From NCBI GenBank assembly GCA_030630065.1, contig DAOVNU010000005.1, forward strand, positions 1 through 12,733: DNA of 12,733 nucleotides. Reading direction: 5' to 3'. The number at the start of each line of letters is the position of its first letter. The stretch's first letter is position 1. This document shows, in pieces, positions 6,288-12,733 of the stretch. The notes beneath the pieces were generated by a model. The model had not been told where the DNA came from. It did no database searches and worked only from the letters and a program-made list of their open reading frames with translations. Origin of the DNA: a bacterium (GTDB lineage: Bacteria; Ratteibacteria; UBA8468). A program made the translations under genes and the position numbers.

Positions 6288-7198
6288 TGAAAGGAGAAAG
6301 AATTCCTGAATCTTTGCAGAAACTTCTAAGCCCGTCTCGGACAGAGATTGTCCTGAGTCCAGAATCTCAGGGAAAGGGTGCCTGGGTTGGGGCACCAGCA
6401 GCCTGCTACTCTGAAAATGAGGACTGTTTCTACCTGCTGGCAAGGTTCAGAAAAGAGGGAGTTCGCGGTTATAAAACGATACTTTACCGGACAAGAGATG
6501 GGATTGATCTGGAAAAAATGACAACTCTGAAGGCAAGCTCACTGGGTGCTCGCTCCGTCGAACGAGGAGCCCTGCAACATACCGGTAAAATCTGGAGATT
6601 TTATTTAAGTTATGAGGGCCTTAAAGATAAACGCTGGAAACTGGCAGTTGCTCAAAAACAGGATATTACAAGTGTCCATGCCGATGATTTTAAGGCGATT
6701 CTTGAAGGAGACAACATTGATGTAAACTGGGTGAAAGACCCTGTGCTTTTCCAGAATATGCTTTTTGTCCATACAAAGGAACTATCCGGAAAAGCCACCT
6801 ATTTGGTTGAGAAAGTAAAGAATGGATGGCAGAAAACTAAAGCGCTCTCAGGAGAACATCGATGGGATAGATATTGTCCGAGAATAACCTCGATTATAAA
6901 ATCAAAGGATGGTTTTTTCGCCTTTTACGATGGTGCCTCAACAATTGAAGAAAATCAGGAAGAGAAGTTAGGTCTGGCCTATGGAAAAACTCTTAAACGC
7001 TTAAAGAGTATTACACCCCGGGGGCCAGTGATTGTGTCTCCTGAGGGCTCTGGCTCGATTCGCTATGTGGAGGTAAAAGAAGCCAGACAGAAGTTTTATA
7101 TCTGGTATGAATCCTGTAGCAAAGATTGGTCTCACCAGCTCCGGTTTGGAACTGTGAAAAAAAAGGAATTGCTCAGAGCCCTGGAAGAATATTTGTAA
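6287..7198 (+). CDS. Glycosidase-like five-bladed beta-propeller protein (GH43/GH130-like)
   Basis: A 303-residue protein without a signal peptide, tentatively a five-bladed beta-propeller of the GH32/43/62/68/130 type. Seen: repeated blade-like strands ending in aromatic motifs, such as WVGAPAACYSENEDCFYLLARFR (first blade), KTILYRTRDGIDL, WRFYLSYEG, NWVKDPVLF, CPRITSIIKSKDGFFAFYDGAS and GSIRYVEVKEARQKFYIWYES. The pattern of xAPAxxY, then a Dx-P blade start, then a DGA-type strand is characteristic of the fold, but I do not recognise a specific family and cannot assign catalytic acids. The start is GTG, overlapping the sulfatase stop (TAGTG), with AGGAG 11 nt upstream, so it is translationally coupled. 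An intracellular glycoside hydrolase, phosphorylase or lectin-like partner of the sulfatase is inferred. A hairpin follows at 7238-7261. Confidence 0.65.
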   Translation: MKGERIPESLQKLLSPSRTEIVLSPESQGKGAWVGAPAACYSENEDCFYLLARFRKEGVRGYKTILYRTRDGIDLEKMTTLKASSLGARSVERGALQHTGKIWRFYLSYEGLKDKRWKLAVAQKQDITSVHADDFKAILEGDNIDVNWVKDPVLFQNMLFVHTKELSGKATYLVEKVKNGWQKTKALSGEHRWDRYCPRITSIIKSKDGFFAFYDGASTIEENQEEKLGLAYGKTLKRLKSITPRGPVIVSPEGSGSIRYVEVKEARQKFYIWYESCSKDWSHQLRFGTVKKKELLRALEEYL

Positions 7199-7237
7199 AA
7201 AGTAATATGATGCAATGGCAAATGATAAAATAATTCG

Positions 7238-7261
7238 CCTGCCACTTCAATCGGTGGCGGG
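7238..7261 (+). terminator. Possible weak terminator after the iclR operon
   Basis: CCTGCCAC (7238-7245) pairs with GTGGCGGG (7254-7261) through 8 bp including one wobble, with an 8-nt loop, followed only by TTTATC. The T-tract is poor, so this may be a partial terminator or a regulatory hairpin ahead of the prepilin gene. Confidence 0.4.
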
Positions 7262-7265
7262 TTTA

Positions 7266-7325
7266 TCAGGATGTCCTGAAACGTCCTGTTAATATAGATA
7301 AAGGTAGTGGCAGAGTTTACTCTGC
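7266..7325 (+). promoter_or_regulatory. Inverted repeats in the leader of the second prepilin gene
   Basis: TCAGGA-TG-TCCTGA (7266-7279) is a perfect palindrome and GTCCTG recurs at 7283-7288. GCAGAG-TTTA-CTCTGC (7310-7325) is a perfect hairpin that ends one base before the Shine-Dalgarno AAGGAG of the gene starting at 7337. A regulator site and a translation-controlling hairpin are possible; no strong promoter was recognised here, only TATAGA-like AT-rich sequence near 7293-7300. Confidence 0.4.
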
Positions 7326-7336
7326 AAAGGAGAAAA

Positions 7337-8029
7337 ATGGAAAAGAGAATAGGTAGTTGTAAGGCAGGTTTTACGCTTATTGAGTTGTTAGTGGTAGTAG
7401 CGATTATTGCCATTTTAGCGGCAATGCTATTACCCGCTCTTACTGAAGCCAGAGAAAAGGCAAGAGCAGCAAAGTGCATCAGTAACCTGAAACAATGGGA
7501 ACTAGCGATAATGATGTATGTCCAGGACAATGATGGGTACTTTCCTCCATCGCTAGCGCGGAATACCGTTCCATGGGGTTACTGGTACCGTTTTTTAGAA
7601 AAGTATGTTGGCATGGGGAAACTTAATTGGGAGAGAAAGGAGGGAGCCCTTACCCAGTGTCCCACACACAGTGCCCTTGCTCCGGGGGGGGCTATTAATG
7701 TTGACTATGTAATCAACAGCGATCTATGTCCCTCCATTTTGGCGAACGGTACGATTAACGCAGAAAGCCAATGTGCAAAAAAACTTGCCCGTGTTACAAA
7801 ACCATCCCAAACTCTTCTTTTAGCAGATGGAAGGCACGGCATGCTGTCAGTTGACTACATTCGGCGAACCGACCCCGGCTTTGTCGTCCCCGGCGTAGAT
7901 TACCGGCACTCCGATGGTCTCAATGTCCTTTTTGTCGATGGTCACGTAGAATGGCGAAAGAATCCCGGAGCAGGAAATTGTCTGGATCTTGCTTACAGTG
8001 GTGGTCTCCATGGCACATTCTGGGAGTGA
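7337..8029 (+). CDS. Prepilin-like protein with H-x9-DG C-terminus (DUF1559 type), second copy
   Basis: A type IV pilin-like protein of 230 residues. Seen: an 11-residue leader MEKRIGSCKAG, the cleavage motif before Phe12 (GFTLIELLVVVAII), Glu16 at mature +5, and one hydrophobic helix to about residue 35. An ISNLKQWELAIMMYVQDNDGYFPP segment follows, and the C-terminal His191-x9-Asp201-Gly202 motif lies in RHSDGLNVLFVDGH. It ends HGTFWE. ATG7337 is preceded by AAAGGAG at the right distance; the frame extends upstream to 7307 but lacks a ribosome site there. It is paralogous to the gene at 467-1147: the N-terminal quarter is nearly the same, including a 29-nt identical run, while the C-terminal domain diverges. 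It lies between the propeller gene and the large secreted glycosidase-like gene. A cell-envelope or carbohydrate-handling role is inferred; function unknown. TGA stop. Confidence 0.88.
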   Translation: MEKRIGSCKAGFTLIELLVVVAIIAILAAMLLPALTEAREKARAAKCISNLKQWELAIMMYVQDNDGYFPPSLARNTVPWGYWYRFLEKYVGMGKLNWERKEGALTQCPTHSALAPGGAINVDYVINSDLCPSILANGTINAESQCAKKLARVTKPSQTLLLADGRHGMLSVDYIRRTDPGFVVPGVDYRHSDGLNVLFVDGHVEWRKNPGAGNCLDLAYSGGLHGTFWE

Positions 8030-8284
8030 GATAGGAATTGCATTTTATAAGAAAAAGGTTCTTTTCTGGCTGATGACGATTGTTTTGACCTTATAGGGAA
8101 AAAGGGGATAATACCTGGGGAGGAACAGGCAAGATAAAGGATATTCAGAATCCCTTTTTTCCTTATCGGGGATATCATATGTGAGAAATGCCGGGCAATG
8201 TGGACCGGACATATTAACCGCAGTAAACCTGTGGGAGGAGAGAGGACATTTTTTTAATATTGAAAAAGGAAAAAGGAGGGAGCT
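8030..8284 (+). promoter_or_regulatory. 255-nt leader upstream of the large secreted protein
   Basis: No gene is seen here. A promoter candidate is TTGACC (8085-8090), 16 bp, GATAAT (8107-8112), giving a leader of about 165 nt. Inside it, GGAT/ATCC (8139-8153) forms a short stem followed by seven Ts, a weak attenuator-like structure, and CCGCAG-TAAAC-CTGTGG (8218-8234) forms a 6-bp hairpin. A strong ribosome site AGGAGG (8274-8279) precedes ATG8285. I do not recognise a known riboswitch class. Confidence 0.45.
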
Positions 8285-11200
8285 ATGAAGGTGTTTCATA
8301 AGATATGTGTATTGGTTGTGATTTACTTTTCTCTGGTGTGTGGTGAAAGTGCAGGCATTCCAATCAATTCCGATGGTATAGTACTCATACCGCAAAATGG
8401 TGAAATGATTAATGTTAAAGCACGGTGCGGAAAGGTTGCAGGCACTATCAAATTACAGTTTGGAGAGGTAAAAAAAGGAAGTGTTGCATTAAACGTCAAA
8501 TGTCTTGATATGGTAAAGCTGAATCACCACTATGCTATGACGGAAGTTCCAGAGGGCTTTAAAGATGCTGCTCTTCGTCTCACTCTTTCAGGAACACACG
8601 GGTGGAAAAAGAAAACCATTGATAAGGTTTACTTTATCCGTCCTGACCTCCATTTCTATTATGGTGAGGACTTTGAAAAGGCATGCAAGAAATGGGCAGA
8701 ATACCTTCCTGCTTCACAGCACTTCTTTGACCTCAGCGTAGTTCGGAAGGAGAACAGGATGGAACTATGGATTGACGGGCGATATTTTACCGGTTTTCCT
8801 GTAGGGACATGGAAAACTTTCAATGTATCAGCTGTCAATGGCGCTGAAGTCAAGGCAGTTTCCAGGACAAAAGATGTTGAAACAGCAAGGTATCTCCCTT
8901 TAAATATTCCTGTCAATCCTCACCGCGGGAAGATGAAAATTGCGGAAATGTCTGTCAAATCAGGGATGGAAGATATTGCCGGAATTCCGATGAATGTTGT
9001 CAGCCCTGATAAAAACATTGATGTAGGATGTGCCCGATGGCTAGGTTCCGACCGCGCCGATCCTTATTACAAGCGCAGTTCCTGGGACGGTATTCCGGAG
9101 ACAATTATCTTCAGTATACCCAAAAGGTTCTATAACCGCCTACAGGTTCTCTGTGCAGTGGATCACAGTGAAGGCAGAGGTCCTGCGATGGGTGTGCGAT
9201 TAGCGCGGTACCGCCAGAAGTGGAATGGTCCCGGGGCAACCCAGGCCGATATTAATGTAACCATTGACCCCGATGAACCTCAAGGATGCACTTCCATAAA
9301 AAAAGTCGGGACTATCCAGGCGATTGTGGGCAATAAAAAACGAACACTCCCCCTCTACCTGGTGGAGATTCCTTTGAAGACAGGAGAACTATCCGATTAT
9401 CTTCAGATGGAAGGGATGGACTGGGATGAAACCAGTGATTATTTTTACCTGGAGTTTACCCGCCCACTTAAAATACGGAGGACGATTAATAGCGGAACCT
9501 ATGGCAAGAAGCCGCTTGGAAATAGGAGCGGTATCCACATTTTCGGTGCTACCCTTGAAAAAGCACCGGTAAAGATTTTCGTTGGCTCTGATGAGATTGG
9601 AAACATTTTTTATAAGAATGAAGACCCGTCTCTAAAAATAGAGATTAATAATCCCTCCGATACCAATTATCGGTTATCGATGTCATCGCAATTTACCGAC
9701 TTCTTCGGTAATGTTCAGGAATCAAAGAAGAAACTTGTAATTAAACCCGGGAAGACAGAGGTTCCTTTTGACCTCAAGGAAGTTGAATCAGGATGGTATT
9801 CTGCTGAATTCAGTTTTACCGATAAAAATAAAAGGGTTATCTGGAAACAGCCTCTGACCTTAGCCCTTCTTCCGCCAGATACACGCCAGGCCGGTGATGA
9901 ATCTCCCTACGGTATCTGGTGGTTCCGGGGCGCGCACTACAGTGAACCCGATGCTGACCGAGCTCTTCCTCTGGTGCAAAAGATGGGGTTTAGACATGTT
10001 TGTCCCTGGCGTATAAGTGACCCAAAGTATGGCGTGACGTCGGAAAACTTTGCCCGTTATAAGGTTACCGTAAGCATGATGAGAAGATTACTTCCCAAAC
10101 GCAAAAAGATTCGTCCTCCGATAGAAGAACAGGCCAGGGAATTTATGAAAAAATGGCCGGGTACGCCATACGCTATGATTTTTCACGAAACTCGCCTCGG
10201 ATTGGGAATCGGGCTTCCCGAGGAACTCTTAGGGGAAACTCCTCCTCAACTCAAGGGTGAATTACTCGAACGACGCAACCAGCTCTATGAGGAGATCGTC
10301 CGCCACGAGGAAGTAATCCATAAGGTTGCTCCTGATGCAAAAATAATTCTTGGTAATGGACTTACACTCTTCAATGTCTTCTGGCTGCGGGAAGGATTGC
10401 CTCGGAAATACTGGGATGCCATAGGTATGGAAATGGCCGTGCAGAGGTTTTCTCCTGAAGGGCAACCTACGGGTTGGAACCTCCAGAGCCTCTGGATAGC
10501 AAAAAAGATGCGCGAAATCTACGGATATGAAGATTTACCCATTACATCCTGCTTTGAATTCGATTACCGTGCGACTGCGCCCGGCGCGCTTTCATTAGAC
10601 CGGCAGGCAAATTGGTATGCCCGCGATATACTCCATTGCCTGGCTTACCGTATGCCCAATATCAGCGTGGGTTTGCTGGATGACTGTAATAGTACCTATT
10701 ATTTCAGTCGGTGGGGCAGCACCGGTGTTTGTTTCCGTTCACCGCTGATGATGCCAAAACCTGCTTTTGTTGCCTTATCCACACTCACCAGAATATTAGA
10801 TATGGCAGAATACCAGAGGTATCTTGATACGGGTTCTCATAGTCTTTACTGCCTTGAATTTAAAAAAGAGGGAGATTCTGTGTATACCTTCTGGACAACG
10901 AGAGGGAAATATGAAGTTACTCTTACTTTCAAGCATAAAAGCGGGGAGTACAAATTCGTTGACATCATGGGAAGAGAGAAAAAAAGATTTTTCAAAAACG
11001 GAAAATCAGTCATTACTGCTTCCGAATCTCCCGGTTACGTAATTACCAGAAGTTCTTTAGATTCTGTCAAAGCAGGAACACCCTCACACGAGAATCTTGA
11101 ATTAACAGGTCCGCATATATTGGACAATTTAGCAAATTCAAACAAATGGGAAATAGTAAAAAATGGCGATAAGGATTTCCAAAATTATTGTGCCTATAAA

Positions 11201-11749
11201 CCACTCCGGAAGGGAAAATTCAGCATAGCAAATGGTGAAGGGACTCTCAAGATATCGCTTATCTCTCAGTTAGAGTTACCTGATATTGCGGGTCGTTATA
11301 TGATTCTTGAGCCGGAGAAATCTATTTCAATACCCGGGAAACCGAATACCATTGGAATTTGGGTGAAAGGAAACTCCAACTGGGGACGCATTATATTTGA
11401 GGTCATCGATGCAAAAGGACGGAGGTGGACTTCTAACGGATGGGAAGATGCGCCGAATAGCTGGGATATGTCCGATTGGGAGGATGAGACATCTATCAAT
11501 TTTGACGGTTGGAAATTTATCTCCACCGCATTCCCATTGCACTATCCTTCAGGTTACTATGAATCTGATTTCTGCAATTGGAGATGCCAGGGGGATAATA
11601 GCGAAACGAATAAGATGGTCTATCCATTGAAATTCAATCGGCTCTACATTATCATGAGAGAAAAGCTGGTCTATGTGACTGATATGGTGCCTGCAAACTC
11701 TATGACCATTAAGTTAAAGGACCTTACTGTAGGTACTAAATCTAAATAG
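8285..11749 (+). CDS. Large secreted multidomain protein with a probable GH-A clan glycoside hydrolase barrel
   Basis: 1154 residues. Seen: an N-terminal signal peptide (MKVFHKICVLVVIYFSLVCG, cleavage probably near residue 23; the Cys is not in a clean lipobox). A beta-rich region of about 25-535 follows, with repeated strands like carbohydrate-binding or Ig-like modules (LEINNPSDTNYRLSMS-type segment near 455-470). A mixed alpha/beta region of about 540-850 begins at ESPYGIWWFRG and has strand-end motifs FHETRLGLG (Glu635), IILGNG, AIGMEMAV and SCFEFDYRA (Glu758). Two glutamates at strand ends about 120 residues apart fit the acid/base and nucleophile of retaining GH-A enzymes such as GH39 or GH5. 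After a small beta-sandwich (about 860-930), a jelly-roll-like module (about 945-1150, FDGWKFISTAFPLHYPSGYY) resembles a carbohydrate-binding domain. Polysaccharide attack outside the cytoplasm is inferred. No exact family is recognised; the glutamates are candidates only. Confidence 0.7.
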   Translation: MKVFHKICVLVVIYFSLVCGESAGIPINSDGIVLIPQNGEMINVKARCGKVAGTIKLQFGEVKKGSVALNVKCLDMVKLNHHYAMTEVPEGFKDAALRLTLSGTHGWKKKTIDKVYFIRPDLHFYYGEDFEKACKKWAEYLPASQHFFDLSVVRKENRMELWIDGRYFTGFPVGTWKTFNVSAVNGAEVKAVSRTKDVETARYLPLNIPVNPHRGKMKIAEMSVKSGMEDIAGIPMNVVSPDKNIDVGCARWLGSDRADPYYKRSSWDGIPETIIFSIPKRFYNRLQVLCAVDHSEGRGPAMGVRLARYRQKWNGPGATQADINVTIDPDEPQGCTSIKKVGTIQAIVGNKKRTLPLYLVEIPLKTGELSDYLQMEGMDWDETSDYFYLEFTRPLKIRRTINSGTYGKKPLGNRSGIHIFGATLEKAPVKIFVGSDEIGNIFYKNEDPSLKIEINNPSDTNYRLSMSSQFTDFFGNVQESKKKLVIKPGKTEVPFDLKEVESGWYSAEFSFTDKNKRVIWKQPLTLALLPPDTRQAGDESPYGIWWFRGAHYSEPDADRALPLVQKMGFRHVCPWRISDPKYGVTSENFARYKVTVSMMRRLLPKRKKIRPPIEEQAREFMKKWPGTPYAMIFHETRLGLGIGLPEELLGETPPQLKGELLERRNQLYEEIVRHEEVIHKVAPDAKIILGNGLTLFNVFWLREGLPRKYWDAIGMEMAVQRFSPEGQPTGWNLQSLWIAKKMREIYGYEDLPITSCFEFDYRATAPGALSLDRQANWYARDILHCLAYRMPNISVGLLDDCNSTYYFSRWGSTGVCFRSPLMMPKPAFVALSTLTRILDMAEYQRYLDTGSHSLYCLEFKKEGDSVYTFWTTRGKYEVTLTFKHKSGEYKFVDIMGREKKRFFKNGKSVITASESPGYVITRSSLDSVKAGTPSHENLELTGPHILDNLANSNKWEIVKNGDKDFQNYCAYKPLRKGKFSIANGEGTLKISLISQLELPDIAGRYMILEPEKSISIPGKPNTIGIWVKGNSNWGRIIFEVIDAKGRRWTSNGWEDAPNSWDMSDWEDETSINFDGWKFISTAFPLHYPSGYYESDFCNWRCQGDNSETNKMVYPLKFNRLYIIMREKLVYVTDMVPANSMTIKLKDLTVGTKSK

Positions 11750-11776
11750 GGGCAGCGACGATTGATGGGAGGAGGT

Positions 11777-11792
11777 TCGGGGCTTGTCCCGA
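11777..11792. repeat. GGGG/TCCC inverted repeat between the glycosidase and aldolase genes
   Basis: TCGGGG-CTTG-TCCCGA forms a 6-bp stem (one G-T pair) and is followed by a related GAGGATTTTGTCCGAGG. The 89-nt gap 11750-11838 is G-rich and otherwise shows only the aldolase ribosome site. It resembles the GGGAC palindromes elsewhere in the window. Confidence 0.4.
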
Positions 11793-11838
11793 GGATTTTG
11801 TCCGAGGTGTTTAGGATTTGTTGGGGAGGAGGAGAATT

Positions 11839-12666
11839 ATGAATATGGGGAAAGAGATGAGGATGGGAAGGTTGTTTGATGCAAAGAGTAAGAGGATGGT
11901 GTTGGTGACGATGGACCATGGTATTTGCATATCTCCAATGAAGGAGATCAGTGATATTAGAAAAGTAGTTAGAGAAGCAGTGGAGGGGGGAGCAGATGCA
12001 GTTTTATTGACTCCGGGAATTGCTAAAATTGTCTATGAGGAGTTGGCGGGAACAGATACCTCTTTGATGCTGCGAATAGATGGCACCGCTACCTCTATCG
12101 GCCCGGATTTAAGTAATGATGAGCTTATTTGTTCAGCGGAAACTGCTCTGTGCATGGGAGCCGATAGCGTAGCCACCTTTGGAGTGATTGGCGTCCCCAG
12201 AGAGGCACAGCTTTCTAAAAAGATTGGTACGACAGCAGAAGAATGTGAAAAGTTAGGTATGCCGATGTTAACCGAGATGATACCCGATGAGATAATAAAA
12301 CACCAGTTTGAAAATAGAGCAAAAAGGAAATGGCCGTCTAATTCAGAGGTGGTTAAGTACTCTGCTCGAGTGGCGGTAGAATTAGGAGCAGATATTGTTA
12401 AGGGCTACTATACAGGGGATCGAGAGACATTCAAAGAAGTGATTGAGTATTGCCCTGTACCTTATGTAGTACTTTCTGGGCCTGCTTCAGATGATCCAGA
12501 AGTCTTCTTAAGATTTGTAAAGGAGGCGATGGAAACTGGTGCTAAAGGAGTCTCGGTAGGTAGAAATGTCTGAACATACAAAGATCCAGCAGCTATCACT
12601 AGAGCCATCTGTCGTATTGTCCACGATGATGCATCTGTCGAGGAAGCATTAAAAGAGATTAGGTGA
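11839..12666 (+). pseudogene. Class I aldolase (DhnA/LsrF-like), interrupted by an in-frame TGA
   Basis: A cytoplasmic Schiff-base (beta/alpha)8 aldolase of the DhnA/FbaB/LsrF group, whose members cleave fructose-1,6-bisphosphate or related sugar phosphates, or make an aminodideoxyheptulosonate. Seen: MDHGI (Asp26), RIDGTAT, GVIGV, TEMIPDE, and the Schiff-base Lys188 in ADIVKGYYTGD, then VVLSGP and the phosphate-binding GVSVGRN (237-243). The reading frame stops at TGA (12571-12573, codon 245) but continues in the same frame with TYKDPAAITRAICRIVHDDA and VEEALKEIR to a TGA at 12664-12666, giving the family's usual length of about 275. Relatives have Trp or Phe at this position (GRNVW/GRNIF), so TGG to TGA is likely. 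ATG11839 follows GGAGGAG; the upstream TTG at 11818 is not used. A point mutation, sequencing error or readthrough is possible; the gene product is otherwise intact. Confidence 0.8.
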
Positions 12667-12672
12667 TGTAGT

Positions 12673-12691
12673 GCGAGGTTTTTAACCTCGC
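12673..12691. repeat. Perfect 8-bp hairpin between the aldolase and the kinase
   Basis: GCGAGGTT-TTT-AACCTCGC is a perfect inverted repeat with a 3-nt loop. It ends 7 nt before the kinase ATG, where a ribosome site is expected, and has no T-tract, so it is unlikely to terminate transcription. It may be a small dispersed palindrome or modulate kinase translation. Confidence 0.5.
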
Positions 12692-12698
12692 TAAAAAG

Positions 12699-12733
12699 AT
12701 GAGCAATTATCTTATCGGGATAGATTCCGGAAC
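12699..12733 (+). CDS. Start of a probable FGGY-family carbohydrate kinase (3'-truncated)
   Basis: Only the first 11 codons are in the window: MSNYLIGIDSG. The pattern of a short strand followed by Gly-Ile-Asp-Ser-Gly is the N-terminal phosphate-1 loop of the actin/Hsp70/hexokinase fold, as in xylulokinase and other FGGY sugar kinases. Its position 32 nt after a sugar-phosphate aldolase fits: kinase and aldolase together would move a sugar into central metabolism. Other members of the fold (ROK kinases, BcrA/HgdC-type activases) cannot be excluded from so few residues. Confidence 0.55.
   Translation, partial: MSNYLIGIDSG

Noticed and set aside
8050..8070. AGAAAA/TTTTCT stem after the second prepilin as a terminator
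   Set aside because: The stem is all-AT apart from one pair and lacks a following T-run.
8312..8348. Lipoprotein signal in the large secreted protein (SLVCG)
   Set aside because: Val at the position before Cys does not fit the usual Gly/Ala/Ser of a lipobox, so an ordinary signal peptide is more likely.
8045..8395. Minus-strand reading frame across the leader of the large secreted gene
   Set aside because: No ribosome site and no recognisable protein features; it overlaps the signal-peptide coding region of the real gene.
12571..12573. Genome-wide recoding of TGA (genetic codes 4 or 25)
   Set aside because: pyrC and the second prepilin end at TGA at natural protein ends, and the aldolase itself ends at a TGA after readthrough.
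12571..12640. Selenocysteine insertion at the aldolase TGA
   Set aside because: The position is Trp or Phe in relatives, not Cys, and no convincing SECIS-like hairpin is seen directly downstream.
1..12733. CRISPR array, insertion sequence or phage genes
   Set aside because: No regularly spaced direct repeats, transposase, integrase or phage structural genes are seen; the repeats present are short isolated palindromes.

Overview
This window looks like part of the chromosome of an uncultured Gram-negative-type bacterium, possibly a metagenome contig from the PVC/Omnitrophota-like group. The clues are moderate GC, standard bacterial genes (fmt, def, pyrC, tRNA-Arg) and two DUF1559-type prepilin-like proteins with the H-x9-DG C-terminal motif. 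Those proteins are typical of Planctomycetes, Lentisphaerae, Verrucomicrobia and related candidate phyla. The lineage is inferred; no rRNA is present to settle it.

Left part (1-4000). The window opens inside an NAD-dependent sugar-nucleotide epimerase/decarboxylase (UDP-glucuronate decarboxylase type). Convergent to it is a prepilin-like gene on the minus strand. A compact divergent promoter region (1170-1244) drives that prepilin leftward and a tRNA-Arg(CCG) rightward. The dihydroorotase gene pyrC starts 15 nt after the tRNA, apparently in the same transcript. pyrC overlaps tail-to-tail with fmt, which is preceded by def (peptide deformylase) on the minus strand; def and fmt abut stop-to-start and form an N-terminal formyl-methionine operon.

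Middle (4000-7200). Divergent def and iclR promoters share one -35 heptamer (4034-4040). The IclR-family regulator has a near-perfect palindrome over its own start codon and leads an apparent operon: regulator, sulfatase/alkaline-phosphatase-superfamily hydrolase (with Thr where the formylglycine Cys/Ser should be), and a cytoplasmic five-bladed beta-propeller glycosidase-like protein.

Right part (7200-12733). A second prepilin-like gene is followed by a 1154-residue secreted multidomain protein with a probable GH-A clan (alpha/beta)8 barrel. Then come a DhnA/LsrF-type class I aldolase, interrupted by an in-frame TGA 31 codons before its natural end, and the first codons of an FGGY-family sugar kinase. 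Taken together, 4098-12733 reads as a carbohydrate-use locus: sensing, exported glycan attack, intracellular hydrolysis, then kinase and aldolase. The substrate is unknown.

Short GGGAC-type palindromes occur at several gene ends, including two copies inside the leader peptide of the first prepilin and one at the end of def. They look like small dispersed repeats that were absorbed into coding sequence.
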